Part shown: positions 24,204-35,295 of the stretch, piece by piece
Position numbering within the stretch: position 1 is the stretch's first letter
How the letters are laid out: each line of letters begins with the position of its first letter
Assembly: GCA_003255065.1 (NCBI GenBank)
Contig: QAOA01006734.1
Location: 647,759 to 711,758 of the forward strand
DNA from: Cercis canadensis
Lineage: Eukaryota > Streptophyta > Magnoliopsida > Fabales > Fabaceae
Reading direction: 5' to 3'
Length of the DNA: 64,000 bases
Made by a program: the position numbers and the translations under genes
Notes under the pieces: model-generated
The model's input: only the letters and a program-made list of their open reading frames with translations
Databases searched by the model: none
Told to the model about the DNA's origin: nothing

Positions 24204-25163
24204 TCAAGTAATAACCTTGCAATTGGAGGCCTTTAGGTCCCATATAGCAGGAAGGAGAAATTTGGTGGCATTAGTCCCATATACGTTAAAACTTGCCTTA
24301 CTAGTTTTATCCACCAACAAATGACCTGGATACCCCGGATAAGCACCGGCACCGAAAATCCCCGAACATGCGGTGGCTGCCTCCAGAGGAGCCAAGACAT
24401 TCCCTTGAAAATACCCTGTCTTGTAAGGGTTAGTCACAGCTCCGACCAGAATGGTGGCAATATTCATGAGCATGCCATCAACATCAACACCATTAGGAGG
24501 CACAAGGGGTTGCCCTGGGGATGGGGGACCATATGCTGGAACAGCATAAGGCCATGCACATAGACCAGGGCACTGTGCCAAAGGGTCTCCTACATGTCCA
24601 TACACAAGTCTTGTCTTTTTAGAGACCAAGATGCTATCATGGAAGCCGCACGATCCCATGCAAAATCGCTCCACAATCACATCTTTTGAAGTTAGAACCA
24701 AATATATGGCATTGGAATCAAACGGTAATATCTTGTTTGCTATCTTATTGTTGATGATGGTAGCTATTTGGGAACGCTTGAGGCTCTTCCCCAATGAGTA
24801 TATGTCCCCTACTTGTTTGACAAGTCGTACAGTGCTGGGAACTGAATTCCCTGCCTTGTCTTTGTATGATTGAATTCTACTCCACCATGCTGCAACGCTG
24901 GGCTGAGGCTCTTGAGCCTTGGATGGGTTAAAGGAAGCAAAGAAATCAGTTATGGAGGCTCTGTTTTCTCGAGAGAAGTCTCCGTACCATATGAGATAAG
25001 TATTGATGCTTCTTGGTCCCGTGAGGAGGGCACCTCCATGGTACTTGAATATACCAGTAGGAGGCTGCTCTTCTCTTAGGCCTTGGCTAATTGCAATTGA
25101 CCATGGAATTTGGGCTAATGCAAAGAAGAGGGGAAATAACATGTTTCTTAACCTGGTCGCCAT
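24204..25163 (-). CDS. EXORDIUM-like (phosphate-induced protein 1 family) secreted protein
   Basis: A single-exon gene of 319 aa from ATG at 25163. Residues 1-24 (MATRLRNMLFPLFFALAQIP and on) form a signal peptide. The phi-1/EXORDIUM domain follows with its usual blocks: YHGGALLTGPRSINTYLIWYG, WWSRIQSYKD, SNAIYLVLTSKDVIVERFC, GSCGFHD, YGHVGDPLAQCPGLCAWPYA, PNGVDVDGMLMNIATILVG and TACSGIFGAGAYPGYPG. Family knowledge: EXO/EXL proteins are apoplastic and linked to brassinosteroid-promoted growth and carbon or phosphate status. No enzymatic activity is established. Length and intron-less structure are normal for the family. Conserved cysteines are present and nothing looks broken. Confidence 0.93.
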   Translation of the reverse strand: MATRLRNMLFPLFFALAQIPWSIAISQGLREEQPPTGIFKYHGGALLTGPRSINTYLIWYGDFSRENRASITDFFASFNPSKAQEPQPSVAAWWSRIQSYKDKAGNSVPSTVRLVKQVGDIYSLGKSLKRSQIATIINNKIANKILPFDSNAIYLVLTSKDVIVERFCMGSCGFHDSILVSKKTRLVYGHVGDPLAQCPGLCAWPYAVPAYGPPSPGQPLVPPNGVDVDGMLMNIATILVGAVTNPYKTGYFQGNVLAPLEAATACSGIFGAGAYPGYPGHLLVDKTSKASFNVYGTNATKFLLPAIWDLKASNCKVIT

Positions 25164-25215
25164 TCTCAGACTAAGAAATCTTTGTGTGTGATTGGTCTTA
25201 AGATTTAGAGGTTCC

Positions 25216-25224
25216 CTTTTATAG
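25216..25224 (-). promoter_or_regulatory. TATA box of the EXORDIUM-like gene
   Basis: On the minus strand CTATAAAAG lies about 55-60 bases before the ATG at 25163, a typical spacing for a plant TATA box with a short leader. Confidence 0.6.
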
Positions 25225-27574
25225 ACATCACATAGATCAACCTTGATTCAGATAGATGAAAGTTGTTATTACTAGCTTGCATTATTGGTAATTCACTAAT
25301 TGATAAGTTTCTTGATGTGACTTTATTCTTTCGGCAATCTGTACCAGGACCTTCACTATCGTGGACAAGTCAATATAATTCGGCAATTAAAGGAATAATA
25401 CCAAATCCTAGGTGGAAGAATAGTTACAAAAGGACATTTTCATGTACCTAAATAAATGAATCATCATTTCCTAACAGTGAGTTGGTTGCTTATGCCCTTT
25501 GGCTCTCGCAGTTCAATGATTTGTACGTAATGTTGAGTATGCCTTTTAGTTTTGTTTATGGTCAACCATTATTTATTTGTGGAGTCTACTCAAGTTAATC
25601 TTTGGTTTAATAGTGGGATATATACTTCAGAATCCCTTTTACCCCCTAAAGTTACTCGATTTTAGAGCAAATGTGATTATATATAGCTAGGAGTACCCAC
25701 AGCTATATCAAACAAGCACTAATTAATTGGATAAAATTTTAGCACTTTGAGAGATTCTACTTTGATTTTATTTCATAGTAAAACCTGCTTTAATTTCTAC
25801 CATATCTGCATGAAAACAAAAATCCGAATGAGATTAAATTTTGTATGTCTTTCTCTTGTCTCTTTTACTCTATTTATTTTTCAGTCTATCCTTGACCTAG
25901 TAATAGCAGATCGTATGTCAAATTCTCTTTTCTTTAATCGAGTTTCATTGATTCAACTTTCAAGCTTATTATACCACAAGTTTTTTTTTTTTTTTTTTAG
26001 ACAAGGTTTTCGCAACGAGTTATGGTGTATGTAAGGGAGTTTTAGCCAGGTACCGTACAATCTAGCAGAAGCAAAAATTGAACATCTAAAAAGTTGTGTG
26101 ACAATATTATTTCTGCCCAAACGTCTGCTTTCATCTTTGGAATGGATAGTGTCCAAGCTTCTCTTAACCCTTTCTTTGTTTCCTTGGCTGAGATTTGCCG
26201 CCTTCCTTTGACCATGGAAACCAATCATCTACAAGAGGCTAAGCTTTACGTCCATCATTTTCATGCCAATATTTTGGCGCAAGACGCGTATCAAACATCA
26301 CAGACTCCATCACATACACGTTTAGATAGCTATATAAAGTTCAAGATTGTCTAGTGAAACAGTACCAATTTACGTACAATCACGTTTCTTCCACGTACCA
26401 TGAAATTAGGTTAAATAATGTTATCACATTGTTTTATATATATTTTGCACATATAAACTATTTTATTGGCTCAAAGATAACTTCAAAATCTCAATCCTAA
26501 CTTTGTAGCTCAAGTGTCTCCATCCACGCTTGCAGCTTTGAGTGGATACTTGAAATGAAAGTTCACCCACCGCGGATGCATTGGCCCTTTTCCAGCTGAT
26601 TTGGATTGGTCGACATCAGATTATCTTTAAACATTTTGTTGTAAATGAAGATGAGAATACATTCCCTCCAATAATTCAACACATTTGGTAGCATTTTCAT
26701 ATACATACCATAGCGGCTTAGATTCCCTTCCACTGTATACACCTCTTCAAACACACTACTAACTTAATTCTTGAGTTGTAACATACATGTAAGCAAAGAT
26801 TAGGTTTAGACTTTTTTTTTTTTTTTTTTTTAATAATTGCCAAGTAATGTTTGAGACTTTGAGCCAACTTGTAGGTATCTGTCTCTTCATTTCAGTTTAA
26901 GGCATATACATGAATGTAACATATATGATTAGCACAATACATAATGATACTTTCAGAGTGTGGGAAGAGGCTCTTGCTATGCTGCAGCTTGCTTTGATAG
27001 CAAAGCGCTCTTCGGTTTCTTCTGTAGGCTATAGTTTTCTTGTTTCTTACCTCTTAAACCAAAAAAAAAATGAATGTGTTTGTTGTGTGTGTGTGGACGT
27101 GAATAACCTTTCTTGGGGTATTTGATTTATAATTGAGCCCAATGATAGTCATGCGGCTATAATTCTCTATTCCTTTTGTGTTTAATTATCCGATTCAACG
27201 GTAATAATACGTTCTTGTTTAATGGTTGATAATTATTAGTCCGGTCACCAAAGGAAAACCCCTAAATACTTTCCACAATAAATACATCTATAATTCAATG
27301 AAAATCCACAATTTTCCGAGTCTTGGAGAAAACTACCGCTATCAGATTTGGGCTATAACTTATGGTCCAAAAAATGTCATAACACATCTGAGGCTGGGCT
27401 CTAGCCCATATTGGAGCCCAAAACTAAGCCTTTCAAGAAAAGCCTGCAATGGTCACCGTCAAGAATTTTATCCACATGGATTCAATGAAGTGGATCATAT
27501 TTGATAAAGAACAAATGCGATGCTAATGGCCTAAATTCTTTTTCTCGAAGTGGTTATCATATTTTTTTTTTTTT
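25225..27574. other. intergenic, AT-rich
   Basis: No gene was found. T-runs occur at 25981-25999 and 26813-26831. The open frames at 25747-26034, 26094-26354 (+), 25953-26228 (-), 26563-26754 (-) and 27226-27504 (+) have no recognisable domain. A site II-like cluster (GGGCT/AGCCC) occurs around 27345-27425 without an evident gene. Confidence 0.4.
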
Positions 27575-27784
27575 AGGTTTCTTAGATACTTTTATTATTT
27601 ATGTAGTATGTCATACTACATAGAAATAGCTAATAAATAAATGACATGTGTACAAATTAACTGTTTTTAAGTTTGTTTAAAAAATTAAATAAATTATATT
27701 TTATATATAATAAAATATGAAAATTATGTATGCTTACCACGTCAGTGTAGTATGACATACTTACGTAGTATCATAGAATCTCTG
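27575..27784. mobile_element. MITE copy 1 of a local ~210-bp family
   Basis: It begins AGGTTTCTTAGATACTTTT and ends GTATCATAGAATCTCTG. The ends are imperfect inverted repeats of about 17 bases. The body is about 90% identical by eye to the element at 37381-37593 and shares GTATGTCATACTACATAGAA, AAATAAATGACATG and CACGTCAGTGTA. The flanks are T-rich, so a target duplication cannot be resolved. There is no coding capacity. Confidence 0.8.
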
Positions 27785-28231
27785 TATTTTTTTTATGAAG
27801 ATTTGTGGTCGAGTTTTTATATGTCTTGGTTATTAATGTTTTTAACGGGTTTCAACTCTTAATATTACCTTAAGATTGAATTTAATTTACCAACTAATCC
27901 ATACTTAATCCAATATCATAATCCAATACTTGCTTTAGTTTAAGCCACTATTACAAAAATAATATTGATTTTCATTTGTATTTATAAAATTTTATCTATT
28001 TTTAAAAATAAAGGTGAAATATGAAAACTTGAAGAGTTTTTAAAATATTAATGACTCTCTGCCATTTGATTAATGGATAACTCCCACACACATGGTGTGG
28101 CGGTGCCGTGCAGTGAAAGCTTCTTGGTTTCCTTTCAACTCAGAGTTTGAACAGACGACCAACTTCTCCCTCTCCCAAAGGCCAATGAACTTGAGTGGTA
28201 TTTGCATTAATTACACAAGTTCCCTCCAAAT
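27785..28231. other. intergenic flank of the Mutator-like element
   Basis: No gene was seen. This is unique AT-rich DNA into which the element at 28241 inserted. Confidence 0.4.
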
Positions 28232-28240
28232 CCAGCAGCG
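28232..28240. repeat. left target-site duplication of the Mutator-like element
   Basis: CCAGCAGCG at 28232-28240 is repeated exactly at 35508-35516. Nine bases is the standard target duplication of Mutator-superfamily transposons. Confidence 0.95.
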
Positions 28241-28452
28241 GGCACTTTCACCAAATTAATGTACTTTGCAAACTTATTTCCCTAACTAATGTAGTCAGAA
28301 ACAATTTTACCTAAATAATGTAGTCTAAAAAAAATTCAAAATTTAAAAAAAAAAACGCATGCGTCAGAGGCGGGTCCCACAGACGCGCCGTGGGCCCGCC
28401 GGCGCATTCTCAAGGGACGCGCCGTGGGGCCCACGGCGCGTCCGGTCTTGTC
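28241..28452 (+). repeat. left terminal inverted repeat of the MULE
   Basis: About 212 bp. The outer 110 bases match the inverted right end essentially base for base. The inner 100 bases are GC-rich with a few differences (for example ACGCATGCGTCAG versus ACACACGCGTCAG, and a poly-A length change). Confidence 0.95.
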
Positions 28453-28562
28453 CTCATTCGCACAGTTAGAGCATGTTAGAGCATGGCTTGTGGGGACACG
28501 CCGTGGGCCCCACGGCGCGTCCCATTTTGTCCCCAACCCTCGTGGGCCCCACGGCGCGTCCC
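28379..28562. repeat. GC-rich palindromic subterminal repeats
   Basis: The core ACGCGCCGTGGGGCCCACGG occurs repeatedly. A near-perfect palindrome spans 28415-28443 (14-base arms, one central base), a second spans about 28493-28523 (one arm mismatch) and a half copy is at 28541-28562. The block is dense in CpG and stands out sharply from the AT-rich surroundings. A related block lies in the right end at about 35305-35370. Subterminal repeats often bind transposase; here that is inference. Confidence 0.8.
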
Positions 28563-28603
28563 ATTTTATCTCTGAACCTCATTGGCTGGTGGCGTGTCCG
28601 AAT

Positions 28604-28613
28604 TCTATAAATT
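28604..28613 (+). promoter_or_regulatory. TATA box for the MULE transposase
   Basis: TCTATAAATT lies just inside the left inverted repeat. It is followed by a leader with three copies of AGCAGTCTTCACA (about 28631, 28682 and 28718) and a splice donor (CATAAG/GTAAGT at 28735). That donor would join acceptors near 29092 or 29219 just before the start codon. Confidence 0.6.
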
Positions 28614-29083
28614 CCTCCCCTCCCCTCCGAGCAGTCTTCACACAACAGCGAAAATCGCTTCACAAACCTCTGAAAATCAACGAGCAGTCTTCACACAAGA
28701 GGAGCGAAAATACTCCAAGCAGTCTTCACATAAGGTAAGTTTAAATTTTAATTTCTACTTAATATTAATAAGTATTCTTATTTATCTTAAATTTTAATGA
28801 TTTTAATAATTATTTTTATTTAAGTGATTTTTAATCTTTAATTTGATAATATTTAGTAGTTTATTTTTTTATTGTAATATTTAGTAGTTTATTTATATAC
28901 TAATTGTATATGATAATATTTAAGTTATTTTTTATCTTTAGTTTGATAATATTTAGTAGTTTATTTTTTTTACTGTAATATTACGATAAATAAATGTTTT
29001 CATAAAATTAATATTTAGCTTAATATTTAGTAGTTTATGATTATTGTATATTTAGTATTTTATGAAATATAATATATTTGATT

Positions 29084-29277
29084 TTTAATTTAGGAGAAAA
29101 ATGCTGATATTTATTTATTACAATAGTCGAGTATATAATATTTGTATTTAGTTTAATATTGTTATGATTATTGTATATTATTATTATACTGAAATATGAT
29201 ATATTTCATTTTAAATTTAGGAGAAAAATGCTGATATTCGTTTATTACAATGGTCGAGTATATAATGGAGAACAAGG
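29084..29277 (+). repeat. direct duplication around the transposase start
   Basis: The segment TTTAGGAGAAAAATGCTGAT and what follows (acceptor, start codon and first 15 or so codons) occurs twice, at about 29088-29140 and 29216-29268, 128 bases apart. Only the second copy runs into the long reading frame; the first becomes non-coding after about 20 codons. The spacer upstream of each copy is also similar. Confidence 0.75.
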
Positions 29278-32017
29278 AGTCACGTATGAAAGTGCGAATC
29301 CTGTATGCATGATGTTGAAACATAAACTTAGACTACAAAGTCTTAAAGAGGTGATCCAACGAAAATTACGTCTTGAGCCCAATAAAGTGATCAAGAACAT
29401 CAAATATAGATTTCCTATGTCAGCTAACCCCTTATATTATGGTGTCCTTGATCTTGTGGCTGATGAAGATGTAATGTGCATGTATGAGAGTCACTCACAG
29501 CATGCCAATCTTGGAGCAATGGAGGTTTTTGTGGAAACTGAAACCACAGAGCATGATGATAGTGATTTTCAGATCGTTGATGATTGTGGGCCAAGTTCTA
29601 TACCTTATTCAGTTCAGATGCATAGTCAAACAGAATTAGAGAATGACCGCTGTTATCGGCCACATGTTGACTCATCTGCGTTTCAGTATGGTATGCCTAG
29701 TTCGAGTCAAACTTTTCAGCCACTGGAGAGACATGACTATGATTGTTATGACCAGTGGTTCAATTCAGATATTGGACAAGGGAGAGACATCGAAGAACAG
29801 GAAACAAGACATGAAGAGGAATCGTTGCTTAATGGTGCTAATTCTCCCATCGATCCGCTAGTTACGTTGAGTGATGATGAAGATTACATTCCAGATGAAG
29901 ATGATGCATCTAGTGATGAAGAATATCAACATAGTTTGGATCTGAATGTACAACCATTGGGCGTTGAATCCGATTGTCCCAGGCCGGAAATGGTGCAGCC
30001 GTTGCAGTATTGTGAACCTGTCCCAGTTTATTCAGCAGTTAACTGGGATGCAATGCGAATAACTGATAACACTGGGATTTCAGATGAACATGTAGCGTGG
30101 GAGAGAGGTAGAGAGTTGTCAATTGGGCAACAATTTTCTACAAAAAATGACGTTCAGCTTGCTGTGAAGGAATACTCACTGCAAATGCATCAGTCATTCA
30201 CTGTGATCGAGTCAAATCCGACTATGTGGAATGTTATTTGTCCAAATAAGGCTACTGGTTGTAATTGGAGACTTCGAGCCTGCCAAAGAAGTCACAGCAA
30301 AGTATGGGAGATTAGAAAGTATAACGGTCCGCATACTTGCACAAATCCCTTGATAACGCAAGATCACAAGAAGTTAGATATTAATGTGATAGCGTCAAGC
30401 ATTTATGGAATGGTTGAAGAGAGTCCTGATGTATCAATTAAGTTGATACAGGAGCGAATATCGGCAGAATTTTCCTATCGAGCATCGTACAGAAAAGCAT
30501 GGTTAGCAAAACAGAAATGCATTGAAAAGTTGTTCGGTAGTTGGAATGAAAGCTATAATCTATTGCCTAGATGGATGGCAGCAATGCGAGCGACAAATCC
30601 TGGAACTGTTGTAGAATGGTTCTTGGATAATAATCACATCAGTAGTCAATCAAATGTCCAGGAAAAGATGTTTCGTCGTGTCTTTTGGACATTCAAAGCA
30701 TGTGTTGATGCATTCACTTTTTGCAAGCCTGTGATTCAAGTGGATGGGACTTTCTTGAGTGGCAAATATCGGGGAACGTTGCTGATTGCTTCTACACAGG
30801 ATGGCGATAGGTCACCATTGCCTCTTGCATTTGCTATTGTCGAAGGTGAAGTTAAAGATGCATGGGCGTGGTTTTTGACTTTAGTTCGTCGTCACGTTGT
30901 TCGAGATCGTCAAAATTTGGCAATAATTTCTGATCGCCATGTAAGTATATTGTCTTCAATTGCAGATGCTAGTGTAGGTTGGAGTCCACCACTCGCGTAC
31001 AATTTCTTTTGCTTGCGTCATGTCGTTAGCAATTGGAATACACACTTCAAGAATAAAGCCTTGAAAACAAAAATATACGCAGCAGGTATGTTAAATTTTG
31101 TTGTTTTCATAGTTGTATATTTGGTTTAAATTAACTATTTCTTAATATTCAAATGTTTTTGACTCAATTTGACAGGCAGCCAATTTGAATCCCTTAAATT
31201 TAAAGAGTTTATGATGGATATACAAAGTCGATGCGAAGACAATCGTGCATGGAAGTATGTACGCGATCTTGATGAAGCAAAATGGACTTTGCAAGGAGAT
31301 ACTGAGGGGAGACGTTATGGCATGATGACTACCAATTTGGCTGAGAATATTAATGGCACATTGAAGGGTGTTCGCAACATGCCTATTACTGCCCTGGTTA
31401 GAGCAACATATTACAAGTTAAATGCTATTTTCACTAAAAAAAGGGATGAAGCTGGTAATATGAGAGCTAGTGGACAACAATGGACCGAGTATGTCGTGGA
31501 TAAGATGCGTGACAATTCACGAGAGGCGTCATCACACAAGCCTCGTTTGTTCAACAGGGACACCGGTTTATTCGAGGTTGAGGAGAGGTATAATATGAGA
31601 ACCAGGACGGCTGGACGCACGTTTGTTGTCAACCTAAATGAAAGAAGGTGTAGTTGCGGTAAATTTAAAGCACTTCATTTCCCATGTTCACATGCAATAT
31701 CTGCATGTGCTTCAGCTTCCCTCAATGAATGGTCTTATGTGGATCCGGTATACTCTATTCAAAATTTAATGAATGCGTATCGTGGACAGTTTATGCCTAT
31801 TGGTGGACAGGAATATTGGCCCGAGATCCAGGGGATACATATTAGCCCCAACCCCGCGATGCTGAGGAAGAAAGGTCGTCCTGTTACGAATCGCATTCGA
31901 AATGAGATGGATTGGCGGGATCCAAGCAGAACCCGGACAATAATAAAATGCAGTATCTGTCGCACGGAAGGGCATAATAGGCGAAACTGTCCACTTAGAA
32001 GAATGCCTGATCCATGA
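29228..32017 (+). CDS. MULE (MuDR-type) transposase, intact
   Basis: Two coding exons (29228-31085 and 31176-32017) give 899 aa. The N-terminal 100 residues resemble a PB1-like MuDR leader, followed by an acidic linker. A MuDR-type zinc-binding DNA-binding domain spans about residues 305-380 (FSTKNDVQLAVKEYSLQMHQ, then CNWRLRA, HTC). The catalytic domain has D506 (VIQVDGTFL), D569 (IISDRH), a CLRH C/H motif and E676 (NLAENINGTL), the expected DDE set. A SWIM finger follows (C778, C780, C790, H792 in RRCSCGKFKALHFPCSH). A C-terminal zinc knuckle comes last (C878, C881, H886, C891). The start codon chosen is the one after the second acceptor copy. The intron is GT-AG, with AATAAA at 32083. The protein should act in the nucleus on the element ends. 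No disabling change is seen. Confidence 0.94.
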
Positions 32018-32232
32018 ATAAATAACTTACTTGTAGAATTTGAAATGTTTATGTTGAGTTTGTTATTGTTTTGATTATTAATAATAAAGAGTCTGGATAT
32101 GTGGCATATTGTTCAATTATATCTTGTTTAAGTTTCAAACGTTTAAATAATGATATAACGTATGAACTCAAATATAATAATAATCAACATCTCTAATAAT
32201 AGACATATCATGTGTACAATAACAATCTAACA

Positions 32233-34945
32233 CTAACGTCTATGTCGAAACAAATGTCCGCCTGTCCCACATCTGGGAGGTCTACTGACACGTCGTGGCA
32301 GTTCTTCTTCAGCAGGTTGGGTGGCTGGTGGTGACAGTTCTTCCTCAGCAGGCTGGGTGGCTGAAGGTGTCATGTAATCATACATATCCCCTGATGAAAA
32401 TAGTCTAGTCCCAGTCATCGCTGGATCATAGGGATGACGTGCTGTCAGAGGAGTCATCGTCAAATCGGTCCAATTTCCCGTATACTCTGTCTGTGAAGAG
32501 GGGTCGTGGTATGTATCAATCGCTGATGAGGGAACACGAGGATCAACGTCAAAAAAATTGTATACAGGAGATTGTACCGCATGTGGTGTCATATCAAAGT
32601 ACCCCTGGTTCTCTGTAACTTGTACTGGATCGGGCCTATACGGCACGTCGACCGATGAACCAGCCACATCAACGCGATGATCAGAGTGAGACGAACTCTG
32701 AGATCTATCACTGGAACGATGTCGGGACCTAGTGGCGGGTGAGGCAGGATGGCGTCGTGATGATGTAGCATGTGCCTCCGAAGACATGGCTGCACTCCCT
32801 GCTGAGTTCGTCGCCTCAGGAGCCATATGGGGTTGGGGTTGCATCACCGGTGGGAACATCCCAAACTCTACAAACACCCCGGTGAGCCTCGAAACAAATG
32901 CCTCATATCTCTCAGGTGTCAAACCCTGCTGAGGAACCGTTCCCCAACCCTGCTGAGGCACCCCCTGCTGATGAACACCCTGCTGACTCCCCCAACCATG
33001 CTGAGGCACCCCCTGCTGAGGAACACCCTGCTGACTCCCCCAACCATGCTGAGGCACCCCCTGCTGAGGAACACCCTGCTGACTTCCCCAACCCTGCCGA
33101 CTACTACCACCCTCATGAGATTGAGGATGAGTAGGAACCTGCACCGTAATAAATTATGGCTCATAATTTCATGACAAAAAAATGTACTAACTTAAAACAA
33201 ATTCAAAAACAAACATAATAACTGTAACGTTTTTACCTGTCCACTAGCTATGGCATTTTCAGGCCTCATCCATCGACGCGTTATGCGTGAGTACCATGCA
33301 ATGTAATCCGGGTCTACTCCAAACGGCTCGTCTAACTTAACTACATATTGACGTCGATCATCCCACAAAAGGTTGTGAGCCATATGATGCACCGTCCATA
33401 ATGTAGCCTGCTTTCCCCTCATGTTGACATTGTGTAGTTCTGTATCATAAAACGTAATATCTCGGGGAATGTGTTGTCTGCACCCAAATTGGCGTAGAAC
33501 TCGATCTGGATTGTGGTGCTCTACAATGTGATAACATATTAATGGCACCTTAGCAGCCCAAATTTCATGCCCCCTAACACAATAGTTCGGGAGTCGTGCC
33601 ATCAGTGCCCTGGTATATGGCTGCCACACAATCTGTTTACATGCAACATTAATAATATGAAACATATTTCTTACAACAAATTCAAGTAATAAATGACATA
33701 CATTAATTACTAGTAACAAGAATTCTTACATCATCACTTTCAAGTAGATCAAATGCCCGTCGATACCCTTTTTGGTCCGCGCCGTAAATAATATTGGTCC
33801 AATCTAGAGGAGTTTTCCATCTAACATGTTTCAAATATTACACTATAATTAATTACGTTTATTACATTAAACAAATAATATACTATTAATTATGTCTATT
33901 ATACTATAAAAATAATGTCATTCTAATATGAATCATATAATCTAATTGACAACTCTTTATATTAATGTACTATAATTTTAAATAAATTATCAGAATATAA
34001 AATAGTTTAATTAAAAATAACTTCAAATTTAATTTACTTACCTAATCGCAAGTGGCCCAGTTAGATCACGCTCTTCTCGCCTCGGAGCTATATACGGGAA
34101 TCTCTCCCATGCCCAACACTGGAGCAAAAAACAGCATCCTGCAAAGTTATCAGCTTCCTCAAGAGAAGTCATGCAAAGACTTCTATACAGATAGGCAAGA
34201 CAAGCTGATCCCCAGCTGAATCTCCCAGCCTCATCCCAATTTTCTAACAACTTTAAATACATAACATGTACACAATTGCCACTACGATCAGGCATCAGCC
34301 ACATGCCAATTAAACGCAATATATGTGCTCTTGCAAATTGTTGTACTACATCATCTGCAGCATCATTTGGGCATCGACTAAATGTTCGCGAAAGCCAGCT
34401 CAGTTTCAGTCTTCCTCCAGCTAAGGCAGAATCAGGTGGAGTTACGCCAAGCAATTCCCGACAAAGATCACTCCATGTGTAACCAGTATACTCGGATACT
34501 GCTTCCCCATCAACAGGAAGACCAAGTAACACCTCTACATCTTGCAATGTGATAGTACACTCACCGCAAGGCATATGAAATGTATGTGTTTCGGGCCTCC
34601 ATCGTTCAACTAATGCAGAAATTAACTGGACATCAATATGAGCAGGTTCTATTTCTGCGACCCCACCAAAACCTGCCCTTCTCACGTATTCCATAACTCG
34701 ATCATTAGGTCTACGTATATTACTATGAGATCGAGGACGTAACTCTATATCAACCTGTATAAAAATTACAATAATTTATAACAAATTTATAATAATATAA
34801 AAAATTCTACAAATTTAAAATACTCTAACAAAAATATTTATAAATTACTTACTCCAGTATTCCATATTTTTGTTGATATGTGATTATTTTGTTCAGTCAA
34901 CAGAGTAGGATCTTGTGGTCCTGGTACTATAACTTCATCCGCCAT
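32233..34945 (-). CDS. Plant mobile domain (MAIN-like / 'PP7 long form'-like) protein carried by the MULE
   Basis: Five exons (34945-34853, 34754-34042, 33820-33730, 33632-33237 and 33138-32233) total 2199 bases, 732 aa, with all GT-AG junctions in phase. Residues about 50-420 form a plant mobile domain (PF10536). Signs include PAHIDVQLISALVERWRPET, HTFHMPCGECTITLQDVEVL, LLGLPVDGEAV, WLSRTFSRCPND, RLIGMWLMPDRSGN, WGSACLAYLYRSLC and WAWERFPYIAP. Residues about 443-510 are tandem Gly/Gln repeats (GVPQQGVPQHGWGSQQ units), followed by a Ser/Thr/Pro-rich tail. Family knowledge: this domain occurs in transposons and in the host genes MAIN and MAIL1, which affect silencing and meristem upkeep. The role inside the element is unknown; accessory or anti-silencing action is a guess. 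Confidence 0.9.
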
Positions 34946-35295
34946 AATGTACACCAAAAAAATTAAAAAAAACTTCTAGTACAATGGATACAAAATTATA
35001 GCTCAACAAGAGGAACAACAAGCAGCAAAGAAGCAAAGCAATGAAGTTAAAAAGAGAAGCAAAAAAATTAAAATGACAAGCAATGAACCAGAGAAGATGA
35101 GAAGCAGAGAAGTTGAGAAGTTGAGAAGTGGAGAAGTGAATGAGGAATTCGGAGGGGAAGGGCGGAGGAAGAAGAGAGAAAGGGCCAAAAAGCTTGCCAC
35201 GTGTCACGTCCCCGTTCGGCCTTCAATGGGCTGGCTGGGGAGCTGACACGTGGCATCCGTTCAACGGTCAGCTCTGCGGTGACCAGTGGGAGAAC

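Noticed and set aside
27226-27504. 92-aa plus ORF near site II motifs
   Set aside because: The motif cluster falls inside the ORF itself, and the translation resembles no family I know.
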